NCBI GenBank assembly: GCA_964410625.1
Contig: CAYPHY010000027.1
Location: forward strand, 6,972-70,971
DNA: 64,000 nt
Direction: 5' to 3'
Source of the DNA: CAYPHY01 sp964410625
GTDB taxonomy: Bacteria; Chloroflexota; Anaerolineae; Promineifilales; Promineifilaceae
Shown here one piece after another: positions 8,391 to 15,807 of the stretch. Within the stretch, counting starts at the first letter, position 1; each line of letters opens with the position of its first letter. Position numbers and translations under genes: made by a program. The notes under the pieces were generated by a model. The model ran no database searches. It had not been told where the DNA came from and worked only from the letters and a program-made list of their open reading frames with translations.

Positions 8391-11279
8391 ATGTTCCTGT
8401 CGCGTTCTGAGTATTGGAAACGCGTGCTGCTTATAGCGGCCGCAGTTTTGTTGTTATTTGCTCTCATCTCATATAGCCAGTTAGCACTGAAGGCCGCCGG
8501 TGGCACCGGCTGTGACCTGTTGGTGGCGGCCGACGGCAGTGGCAATTTCACCTCGATCCAGGCTGGTATAAATGGGATGCAATCGGGCCAAACGCTCTGC
8601 CTTCGCGGTGGCTCCTACAAAGAAAAAGTTGTCCTGAAAAATGTAAACGACCTGACAATTCGCTCCTATCCTGGCGAAACCGCCATCATTGATGGTGACA
8701 ACCATAAGCTACCTGATCCAAACTGCCGGCAGAAGGATAGACAAACGGGCCAGGGAGAAGGCGGCCGCTCGGAGGGGCGCGATCCATGCTATATCGCCCC
8801 TCTAGTCATCATCCAAAACGCCCGCAACCTCTCCCTAATTAACCTGGAAATCAGAGGCTCATCCGGCCGCGGACTGATGGTGACCGACGCCAAGGACATT
8901 CTGCTCAAAGGCATCAACAGCCACAGCCATTGGAACACGGGCATTGTGATCACGGCCAATCAGGGTGATACAGAACGGGTGATTATTGAAGACTCCAGGA
9001 TGTGGAATAACGTTCGGGCGCGACCGGAAAAGAACCTCGTTGGCGGCAGCGGTGGTCTCTTTACCACTCACGTTAAAGATAGCGTGATGCGCAACTCCTA
9101 TGTTTACAATAATTTTGGTGAAGGGTTTGATGTCGGCCGCCATGCCGAGAATATCCTGCTGATCAATAACTGGTTTTGGGACAACTCCCATACCAACTTC
9201 TACATCAACGACGGCCGTCACGTCACCTTCGATAGTAATTTCATTTTCTGCTCTGATGATCGCCTCGACTGGCACAAGCGCAATGGGATAACCGGCAAAG
9301 ACAGCTATGGCACCGGTATGACAATGCGTAATGAGAACAACAGCGACGCCGCTAAAAATCGAACTCCCGGCTATGGCAATGCGATGATTAACAACATCGT
9401 AGTTGGTTGTACCAATAATTTAGTACTGGCTTCCAACAAAGGGAAATTGATCCGTGACTCGCTCATTGCCCACAACACTCTGGTTAATGCTCGTGGCGTG
9501 GAGGGTAAAAAAGACAAGACAGTTTCCAATTTACGGATCGCCAATGGAAAGTATAGCAGCATCACCATCGCCAATAATCTGATTATCCAGGAAGATACCC
9601 GTTACCCCGCTCTACTGATGCAAAAGGCCTGGCTCAGGCAACTGCCGAAAAAAGCATTCACCGTCGCCGGAAATATGGTTACGGAGCATCACGGTTGGAA
9701 GTATCCGCCCGGTTTCACCGCCGCGACCGGTCTCGATTTAGCGGGAAGTTATGACACCCTCCTGCCCGAAACGGTCGAACCAACCATCTTTACGCTGGTT
9801 GTCCACTCTCCGGCGATTGATGCAGCGGCCGTATTGACTGAAATCGAACACATCCGCGACGACTTTTTCGGCACGGTGCGAGATAGCAATCCCGATGTTG
9901 GGGCGCATGAGTGGAAAGCCCCACCTCCTACCGCCACACCAACATCCACACCGACATCCACACCGACATCCACATCCACATCAACAGCGACGCCCACTGC
10001 TTCATCCACCGCAACCCCAACCGACACGCCGACAGCCACGGCGACGGATACGCCTACCGCGTCACCGGTCAACTCGCCGACGCCAACCGCAACAGATACG
10101 CCCTCACCCACCGCCACTGACGATACAGGTGAACCTCCTTCGCCCACCGCTACCAGTACTGCCACACCGTTTGTGGATGAATCGCCAACGCCAACGGCCG
10201 AACCAGAAATCATACCGACGGAGACAACAACAGCTACACCCACTGATACGGCCACGGCCACGGAAACAGCTACCGCTACGGCTACGGAACCTGTACAGCC
10301 AACCGAAACCGCGACTCCTCTCCCCACATCCACGTCCACACCCACACCCACGTCTACTCCTACGGAGTCTACGCCCACGGAAACGCCAACATTGATGCCA
10401 ACAGAGACCGCTACGGCGACGGCGACGATGAAGCCAACGGAGACATCCACACCAATACCAGCAACGCCGACTCCAACTAACACCCTTCCCGCGCCATCGG
10501 CCGCTCCTCGCCTCTTCCTCAGCTCCAACACCAACGGCACAGTCAATGGCATTGCCTTTGAAAACGAGGATGTGTTGCTCCATAATCCTGCCAATAACAG
10601 TTGGGAACTCTTCTTCGACGGCTCAGATGTAGGATTGGGAAAAGCTGATGTCACTGCTTTTGAACGGCTAGATGATGGTTCGCTGTTGCTCAGTCTGGCG
10701 GCCGCCATCAAACTTCCCGGCCTGGGCAAGGTGGAAAGCAACGACATCCTGCGCTTTGTGCCGACTTCCACCGGCCCCGATACCGCCGGTTCTCTTGAGC
10801 TATACTTCGATGGCTCTGATGTGGATCTCAGCGGCCGTCCCGAAAGCATTGATGCTATTGCCTTCGCCCCCGACGGCCGTCTGGTAATCAGCACCAAGGG
10901 CAAGATCAACGTCCTCGACGCCAACGGCAACAAACTGAAAGGGGTCGGCGCTGACTTGTTTGCCTTTGCCCCCACCAGCCTGGGCACAGACACTCGCGGC
11001 TCCTGGTCGCTCTATCTCAGTGGCGCGTCGGCCGGACTAACAACCACTCAGGAAAACATCGCTGGGGCGTGGATCGATCAAACGGGCAACCGGCTTTACC
11101 TCAGCACCTCCGGTAAGTTCCAGGTCGCCGGGCTAAGCGGGACCAAAGCGGATGTCTTCATCTGTGCTGCCAGCGGCTCGCCGGTCCAATGCAGTTTCAA
11201 CCTCCCTCTCTATTGGCGGGGGGCCACCTTCGGCTTTGGCAAGGAAAAGGTAGATGCCTTGGCGATTTGGGTGGAATAA
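8391..11279 (+). CDS. Secreted right-handed beta-helix protein with Thr/Pro linker
   Basis: This 962 aa exported or membrane-tethered protein has an N-terminal hydrophobic segment (VLLIAAAVLLLFALISYS, about 12-29) as signal peptide or anchor. Residues about 42-500 form a pectate-lyase-like parallel beta-helix (DLLVAADGSGNFTSIQAGI start, many NN/IT ladders such as VMRNSYVYNNFGEG). The start resembles polysaccharide-active beta-helix proteins, but I see no family-defining catalytic site. Residues about 510-700 are a low-complexity Thr/Pro/Ser/Ala linker built on a PTxT pattern. The last 260 residues repeat FLSSNTNG...LYFDGSDV blocks also found in the product at 60308-61207. The SD is GGAAGG 5 nt before ATG. 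It is probably a surface or extracellular carbohydrate-interacting protein; the substrate is unknown. Confidence 0.85.
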   Translation: MFLSRSEYWKRVLLIAAAVLLLFALISYSQLALKAAGGTGCDLLVAADGSGNFTSIQAGINGMQSGQTLCLRGGSYKEKVVLKNVNDLTIRSYPGETAIIDGDNHKLPDPNCRQKDRQTGQGEGGRSEGRDPCYIAPLVIIQNARNLSLINLEIRGSSGRGLMVTDAKDILLKGINSHSHWNTGIVITANQGDTERVIIEDSRMWNNVRARPEKNLVGGSGGLFTTHVKDSVMRNSYVYNNFGEGFDVGRHAENILLINNWFWDNSHTNFYINDGRHVTFDSNFIFCSDDRLDWHKRNGITGKDSYGTGMTMRNENNSDAAKNRTPGYGNAMINNIVVGCTNNLVLASNKGKLIRDSLIAHNTLVNARGVEGKKDKTVSNLRIANGKYSSITIANNLIIQEDTRYPALLMQKAWLRQLPKKAFTVAGNMVTEHHGWKYPPGFTAATGLDLAGSYDTLLPETVEPTIFTLVVHSPAIDAAAVLTEIEHIRDDFFGTVRDSNPDVGAHEWKAPPPTATPTSTPTSTPTSTSTSTATPTASSTATPTDTPTATATDTPTASPVNSPTPTATDTPSPTATDDTGEPPSPTATSTATPFVDESPTPTAEPEIIPTETTTATPTDTATATETATATATEPVQPTETATPLPTSTSTPTPTSTPTESTPTETPTLMPTETATATATMKPTETSTPIPATPTPTNTLPAPSAAPRLFLSSNTNGTVNGIAFENEDVLLHNPANNSWELFFDGSDVGLGKADVTAFERLDDGSLLLSLAAAIKLPGLGKVESNDILRFVPTSTGPDTAGSLELYFDGSDVDLSGRPESIDAIAFAPDGRLVISTKGKINVLDANGNKLKGVGADLFAFAPTSLGTDTRGSWSLYLSGASAGLTTTQENIAGAWIDQTGNRLYLSTSGKFQVAGLSGTKADVFICAASGSPVQCSFNLPLYWRGATFGFGKEKVDALAIWVE

Positions 11280-11315
11280 TAAGTTATCTCTCCTCTCCTA
11301 GCTGACTTGAAAATA

Positions 11316-11404
11316 GCTCACGCAAAGGCTTGTCCTGAACGAAGGTGAAGGGACACAGTGGCATAAAGCCGAAAAACCAGGCGACCTTTGCGCCTTTGCG
11401 TGAG
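11316..11404. repeat. TTTGCG palindromic element, copy 1
   Basis: The left arm GCTCACGCAAAGGC (from 11316) pairs with the right arm CTTTGCGCCTTTGCGTGAG ending at 11404. Related copies are at 23445-23509, 25276-25330, 37654-37782 and 49787-49872, but this is the only copy not directly next to a start codon. Confidence 0.8.
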
Positions 11405-11414
11405 ATTTCTTCTC

Positions 11415-11471
11415 TGTAACGCCCTCCGTAACGGAATCGGTAGCCATTTCGTAGCGGTTGATCCGTATACT
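11415..11471 (+). promoter_or_regulatory. GTAACG/GTAGCG direct-repeat array and -10
   Basis: TGTAACG (11415-11421), CGTAACG (11427-11433), GGTAGCC (11439-11445) and CGTAGCG (11450-11456) occur at 12, 12 and 11 bp steps, then TATACT (11466-11471) nine bases later. It is similar in sequence and order to the array upstream of the subtilase at 4912-4963. Confidence 0.55.
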
Positions 11472-11600
11472 ACACATCATCAAGAAACCAGGGCATCACG
11501 AACATCAGAGCAATACCGCTTCCATCCACCCCAACCCTGATACTCTACATCATCACCACTCCTGGTTTCTACCTTTTATATCGCTCAATTTCTGGAAGCA

Positions 11601-12284
11601 ATGAACGTGAATATTGAAACCAACGCAACCGAATATGACCCCGGTGACATCATCCAGTTTCGCGGGGGCGTTGCGCCGCTTTTGCCAAAGCGAAAGGGCA
11701 AAAAAGGGCAGTCGGCCGCTCAATCCGCGCAAACAACCGTCGTCGTCAGTTTGGTAGATGATGAAGGAGTGGTGCTGGCAGCCGAGGCGGTACAGGTCAA
11801 TGCCAATGGCATCTATAGCGGCCGTTTGGTAGCCCCTCCGCACACACGAGGCGAGATTTTCCTCATTGCCGAAGCCGCCATCGATGATTCGGCCGCGATG
11901 ATGAACGCCTGCGGGTGGTATGGGCTGGCGGAGAAAGTGTTGGTTTTTCCGCTGAAAGTCGCTCCCCAGGTTAGTCTGGCAACCACCACAACCACCAACG
12001 GCGCAACCAACGGACACCGCAAAACGGCCGTTCACGTCAACGCCCAAGTGACAGACCCTGATGGCGGCAACGAAATTGAGCAAATTCATGTGCTGATTCG
12101 CGACGGCGACGGCCAGATGGTCAAACATTGGCAAGCCAACGACTTCGAAGCCCGCAATGGCATCTGGAAGCTGACCAGTCGCAATCAACTCTCAGGTGTG
12201 GCCCCCTGGAGCGTCACCCTGACAGCGGAAGACAGCGTTGGCAACGTAGCCACCACCAGTCAGACCATTCAATTGGCTGATTGA
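11601..12284 (+). CDS. Truncated paralogue of the subtilase C-terminal domains
   Basis: The 227 aa product aligns along its whole length with residues about 690-919 of the protease at 5066-7825. Shared landmarks are NATEYDPGDIIQFRG versus STNGTNHNPGSTITFNG, YSGRLVAPP versus YNGSLVAPA, VHVNAQVTDPDGGNEIE versus VHVNAEVSDLDGANDVE, and the end WSVTLTAEDSVGNVATTSQ versus WMVALTAVDSAGNTANSSQ. There is no signal peptide and no catalytic domain. The frame stays open upstream to 11541, but no ATG or GTG is available and no clear SD precedes ATG 11601. It is therefore probably the remnant of a second protease that lost its N-terminal 690 residues. It keeps a similar promoter array upstream and the same RNA element downstream. 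It may not be exported even if translated. Confidence 0.7.
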   Translation: MNVNIETNATEYDPGDIIQFRGGVAPLLPKRKGKKGQSAAQSAQTTVVVSLVDDEGVVLAAEAVQVNANGIYSGRLVAPPHTRGEIFLIAEAAIDDSAAMMNACGWYGLAEKVLVFPLKVAPQVSLATTTTTNGATNGHRKTAVHVNAQVTDPDGGNEIEQIHVLIRDGDGQMVKHWQANDFEARNGIWKLTSRNQLSGVAPWSVTLTAEDSVGNVATTSQTIQLAD

Positions 12285-12308
12285 CATTGTTGAAGCGCTA
12301 CGCTGTTG

Positions 12309-12390
12309 GCTCAACCATCGGTTGAGCAGCCCCAACCTCTGGTTGGGGAGTCCTAACCTCTGGCAGGCCATTTGCCTGCTCTGGTTAGGA
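12309..12390. repeat. Three tandem hairpins with AACC/GGTT cores
   Basis: Three adjacent stem-loops lie 25 bp after the truncated paralogue. GCTCAACC/GGTTGAGC is at 12309-12327, CCCCAACC/GGTTGGGG at 12330-12348, and TCCTAACC/GGTTAGGA at 12351-12390 with an inner CAGGC/GCCTG stem. The inner AACC-GGTT is constant while the outer four pairs change on both sides. The function is unknown. Confidence 0.7.
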
Positions 12391-12492
12391 GAATCCTGTG
12401 GGAGAACAAGCGCATAGTCATCGCACCCACGAGATCAGACCAGATTTATTACCCCAATCTTTGCGTTTGATTCTCCTACAGGTTCTCTTTGA

Positions 12493-12528
12493 TTGTCAAT
12501 TAGCAATTGTCAATTGACAATTGTCAAT
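12493..12528. repeat. CAATTG-type periodic repeat
   Basis: This is a run of TTGTCAATTGACAATTG-like 7 bp units, self-complementary. Related runs occur at 15754-15793, 59963-59993 and 61985-62045. It is low-complexity intergenic filler. Confidence 0.7.
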
Positions 12529-12535
12529 TTAGAAA

Positions 12536-12676
12536 AGCTTATCCGGGTCACTGTTCTCCAAATGTTGCTTGCATCCCCGGATAAGCTCCAGGCTTGTTTA
12601 GGTACATCTCCTCACCGACACAGGCCAGCAGCCGCCCGAAGGCATGGCATCCGTCATCCTTCGGGCGGTGTTTTTA
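12536..12676 (+). ncRNA. Three-hairpin structured RNA candidate, copy B
   Basis: It has the same architecture as 7929-8065. Hairpin 1 pairs AGCTTATCCGGG (12536-12547) with CCCGGATAAGCT (12576-12587), with a loop containing TTCTCCAAATG and TTGCTTGCATC. Hairpin 2 pairs GGCTTGTTTAGGT (12591-12603) with ACCGACACAGGCC (12614-12626), two mismatches, loop ACATCTCCTC. Hairpin 3 pairs CCGCCCGAAGG with CCTTCGGGCGG (12658-12668), then TGTTTTTAT as terminator. Both copies are preceded by CAATTTA. The last bases overlap the 3' end of the convergent gene at 12674-13537. The stems differ from copy A yet still pair, which supports an RNA fold. No promoter of its own is evident, so it may be the 3' UTR of the upstream transcript. 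Confidence 0.6.
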
Positions 12677-13537
12677 TGAGCGTGTGCTTGCCAGATAAAG
12701 AGGGAGAAGGGAGTGAAAGACGGCCGTTACTGGCTCGGCCAACCCTACCCCGGCCGCAAGAGCATCCTTCTTATCCATCCTGTAATACAAGTGTAAATCA
12801 CACCAATGGTCCTCCGGGATAGACCGTAGTCGCTCTACAAAAATAGGCCAGGTTACGTTTTCCTGATAGTCGTCTTCCTGCCAGAGTAGTGGATTGCTTC
12901 TGCTGACGGTAATCGTTCGATGAGGTAGCTTGCTATTTTTAGGATACCACGTGACGGCCGACCAATATACTCCAAATTTGTCCATAGCCTCCTCAATGTT
13001 TTGAAGTAACTGGCCGCCCCCATCCAAGACTGACATAAAACGCTTCCAGTCCCAAGTAGAGTCCATTGGTTCGTCGCTCTTCTCGATGTAAAGGCCATAC
13101 TGCGCTTTATTCTCATCCAGACGGAACTCAAATTTTGCGTAAGGATAAGGGTCCTGATTGTCGAACCTATCTGGCAAGACCACATGCACGCTAGCGCGGC
13201 GATCCACAGACCAGGAATTAAAGGAATACCCCGTCTTGTCAGACAGGTGCTGTGCTAACAGCCCGCCTAAACTTTGCCGGCGACGCCAATTGGTGCCGGT
13301 TATATCTTTCTTAAAGTCCTCATCCCGTAGCCCTTCAAACTCCAGGCCTAAGCGTCCTGTATTTGCGCGTCTTGGCTTAGACGCTTTAACAGCCACCTCA
13401 CTTGTGGGCCGCTTCGGCAATCGGCGATTCAATTCCTGAATAATCACTTGTGGCGGCTTAATATACGTTGCCGCCTCTAGCCATTCGTTCCCAACTAAAC
13501 GGTACTTCGTGCCATTTAATTCTATTTCTGTCGTCAA
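12674..13537 (-). CDS. Hypothetical protein (287 aa)
   Basis: I do not recognise this family. The product is soluble, with no signal peptide or TM. It opens with a small beta element (IELNGTKYRLVGNEWLEA) and a basic linker (PKRP, SKPRRANTGR). The remaining 220 residues are mixed alpha/beta with many Trp and acidic residues (WSVDRRASVHVVLPDRF, FRLDENKAQYGLYIEK, STWDWKRFMSVL). The pattern suggests a folded core without obvious catalytic motifs. The start is TTG 13537, supported by a strong SD (GGTAGGAGG) nine bases upstream. It is divergent from the oxidoreductase gene and convergent with RNA copy B. Base composition is lower in GC than its neighbours and CGGCCG is rare, so recent acquisition is possible. 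Function unknown. Confidence 0.8.
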   Translation of the reverse strand: MTTEIELNGTKYRLVGNEWLEAATYIKPPQVIIQELNRRLPKRPTSEVAVKASKPRRANTGRLGLEFEGLRDEDFKKDITGTNWRRRQSLGGLLAQHLSDKTGYSFNSWSVDRRASVHVVLPDRFDNQDPYPYAKFEFRLDENKAQYGLYIEKSDEPMDSTWDWKRFMSVLDGGGQLLQNIEEAMDKFGVYWSAVTWYPKNSKLPHRTITVSRSNPLLWQEDDYQENVTWPIFVERLRSIPEDHWCDLHLYYRMDKKDALAAGVGLAEPVTAVFHSLLPLYLASTRS

Positions 13538-13857
13538 TGGTTGCTTCCTCCTACCATAAATATCGGCCAGTTCCGTGTTGCCTGTATATCAGATCAATGA
13601 TTGCAAACGCCCAAATGCAACAAGGCATCGGCCGAATGTGAAACGTATTATAGTGCGTGTGCTGCTCACTCTTGGGACGCTCAGTATAACATAGCTATTG
13701 AGACAAGTGATAATGTTATCGGTGCCAAATCATTGTTTACCATCTCTTGACGCACTGTGTTATAATGATGACGCAGCGCGTAAGTGACTGCTCACTTTTT
13801 CCAACGGCCGCGCAGCACGCCCCCAGGTGCTGCCTTAACAGAAGGGATATGGCGCAC

Positions 13858-15753
13858 ATGAACAATGGGTCGGAAATAACAGGAACGACCACAGCCGTCA
13901 CCAATAACCGCGTGACGACCGACGTTTTTGATTTTGTGATTATCGGCTCCGGCTTTGGCGGGAGCGTATCGGCGATGCGGCTGGCACAAAAGGGGTACAG
14001 CGTCCTCGTCCTCGAACGCGGCAAACGCTTTACGGCCGCCGACTTCCCCAAGACCAACTGGAACATCTTCAAATACCTCTGGCTTCCCGGCCTGCGCTGC
14101 TTTGGCATCCAGGGGCTGAACTTCTTCAAGGACATCTGGCTACTCAACGGCAGCGGCGTCGGCGGCGGCAGTCTGGTCTATGCCAGCACCCACATCAAGC
14201 CAGGGAAAGCGTTTTTCCAGGCGCACGAATGGTGCGATCTGTGCGATTGGGAGGGAGAGCTGGAACCCTTCTACGACCTTGCCAACCGCATGTTAGGCAC
14301 GGCCGAAAACCCTCGCTTCTGGCCCGCCGACCACCGGCTTTACGAAATCGCCCAGGAGCTGGGACGCGAACACACTTTTGTCCCCACCCCAGTCGGTATT
14401 TACTTTGGCGAACCCGGCGTTACCGTCCCCGACCCCTATTTCGACGGCGAAGGGCCAGAGCGAACGGGCTGCAACCATTGCGGCGGCTGCATGGTTGGTT
14501 GCCGCCACAACGCCAAAAACACCCTCGACAAAAACTATCTCTATTTTGCGGAAAAGCACGGCGCGGAAGTGCGGCCGGAAGCCAATGTATGCTCCATCCG
14601 CCCACTATACGGCCGCCAACCCACGGGCGCACGCTACGAAATCGAATATGAAAAGACGACCGATTGGCTGTTCAAACGACGCTCCACCGTGCGCGGCCGA
14701 AATGTGATCGTCTCTGCGGGCGTATTGGGGACGGTAGAGTTGCTACTGAAATGCCGCGACGAATTGCAGACCTTGCCGCTACTCTCCCGGCAACTCGGCC
14801 GCCAGGTACGCAGCAACAGCGAAGCCCTGATGGGCGTCACCGCCCGCAAGGATGATGTAGACTATTCACAAGGCGTGGCGATCAGCTCCCACTTCTGGCT
14901 CAACGACGTAACCAGCGTCGAGCCGGTGCGCTATCCGCCGGGTTCATCGTTTATGCGCAATCTGATCTGGCCGCTGCGGGAGCGCAGGGGAGCGGAGGAG
15001 CAGAGGAGCAGGGGAGCAGGAGAGATAGTAAGCAGTGGGCAGTCTCCCAGTCTCCCAGTCTCCAGTCTCCAATCTCCAATCTCCAACCTCCCCTCCCCCT
15101 TCGCCAGCCTCGTCGAAGGTCTGCTCCGACCGCGCGACTTCTTCAACGTCCGCTTGCGACCGGGCTGGGCTTCGCGGGACACGGTGTTGCTGATTATGCA
15201 GACTGTGGAAAACCGGATGAGCTTCCAGCGCGGCCGCAGCATCTGGACGCTCTTTCGCAAGGGGTTGGTCAGCGAACGCGACCCCGACCAGCCTATCCCC
15301 ACGGTCATCGAAGAAGGGGCGGAGATCGTCCACCGCTTTGCGGAAAAGACAGACGGCGTTGGCTGGGTGGGGATGAACGATCTGCTCAATATCCCCAATA
15401 CCGCCCACATCCTCGGCGGCTGCCCAATTGGGGCGGATGCCGAGCAAGGGGTGGTAGATTTGAACCATCAGGTGTTTAATTACCCTGGCCTCTATGTTGC
15501 TGATGCCTCCGTTATCCCGGCGAATTTAGGCGTAAACCCTAGCCTGACGATTACGGCGATGGCGGAACGAGCGATGAGTAAGATTCCGGCGAAGCGCGAG
15601 GCCGAACCAATTCGGCCGCTGGTCGTGCCGGTTGGTAGGGTTGGTAGAGAAGTGAAGCGGGGAAACGGCCGCCGGCGTCGGTTCGTTCCGGTGGCACTAT
15701 TGGCGGCGCTTTCGGCCGTTCTGGGAGCTTTGCTGGCCTATAGACGGAAATAA
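13858..15753 (+). CDS. GMC-type FAD oxidoreductase with C-terminal membrane anchor
   Basis: This is a flavoprotein alcohol/sterol oxidase-like enzyme of about 631 aa. The FAD-binding motif is VIIGSGFGGSVSAMRLA followed by VLVLERG. A cysteine-rich segment GCNHCGGCMVGC (about residues 202-213) is typical of the cholesterol-oxidase/long-chain-alcohol branch. The C-terminal active-site region contains HILGGCPIGAD and the FAD-closing YVADASVIPANLGVNPS. The last 25 residues are a single hydrophobic helix followed by YRRK, a tail anchor. An in-frame repeat-derived insertion sits at 14977-15105. A -10 (TATAAT 13761-13766) excludes upstream starts at 13747 and 13767. ATG 13858 has GAAGGG 11 nt upstream; ATG 13849 is the alternative. 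It would hand an aldehyde to the dehydrogenase that follows. Confidence 0.88.
   Translation: MNNGSEITGTTTAVTNNRVTTDVFDFVIIGSGFGGSVSAMRLAQKGYSVLVLERGKRFTAADFPKTNWNIFKYLWLPGLRCFGIQGLNFFKDIWLLNGSGVGGGSLVYASTHIKPGKAFFQAHEWCDLCDWEGELEPFYDLANRMLGTAENPRFWPADHRLYEIAQELGREHTFVPTPVGIYFGEPGVTVPDPYFDGEGPERTGCNHCGGCMVGCRHNAKNTLDKNYLYFAEKHGAEVRPEANVCSIRPLYGRQPTGARYEIEYEKTTDWLFKRRSTVRGRNVIVSAGVLGTVELLLKCRDELQTLPLLSRQLGRQVRSNSEALMGVTARKDDVDYSQGVAISSHFWLNDVTSVEPVRYPPGSSFMRNLIWPLRERRGAEEQRSRGAGEIVSSGQSPSLPVSSLQSPISNLPSPFASLVEGLLRPRDFFNVRLRPGWASRDTVLLIMQTVENRMSFQRGRSIWTLFRKGLVSERDPDQPIPTVIEEGAEIVHRFAEKTDGVGWVGMNDLLNIPNTAHILGGCPIGADAEQGVVDLNHQVFNYPGLYVADASVIPANLGVNPSLTITAMAERAMSKIPAKREAEPIRPLVVPVGRVGREVKRGNGRRRRFVPVALLAALSAVLGALLAYRRK
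14977..15105 (+). repeat. In-frame repeat insertion in the GMC oxidoreductase
   Basis: A GA-rich stretch (AGGGGAGCGGAGGAGCAGAG) runs into CT-rich stretches (CAGTCTCCCAGTCTCC, CAATCTCCAATC), together an imperfect inverted repeat. The encoded peptide RRGAEEQRSRGAGEIVSS then SLPVSSLQSPISNL is low complexity and absent from the conserved GMC fold. The same unit appears at 17329-17405 and in the spacer 50938-51055. Confidence 0.75.
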
Positions 15754-15793
15754 ATTGTCAATTGACAATTATCAATTGACAATTGACAATTTT
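15754..15793. repeat. CAATTG-type periodic repeat
   Basis: AATTGTCAATTGACAATT-type units fill nearly the whole spacer between the oxidoreductase and the dehydrogenase and end in TTTTTT. The run could form a weak terminator-like hairpin, but the two genes are probably still co-transcribed. Confidence 0.65.
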
Positions 15794-15807
15794 TTCGGAG
15801 ATGAATC

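Larger units (their letters stand above)
11280..11600. other. Intergenic region with repeat, promoter array and leader
   Basis: It contains a TTTGCG palindromic element (11316-11404), a GTAACG/GTAGCG array with TATACT (11415-11471), and then 130 nt holding the distant inverted pair AAGAAACCAGG...CCTGGTTTCT (about 11482-11570). No gene is seen. Confidence 0.6.

Noticed and set aside
9749..10993. 414-codon open frame on the minus strand, Val/Ser/Gly-rich
   Set aside because: It is the antisense of the Thr/Pro linker of the beta-helix gene; low-complexity composition explains the long opening.
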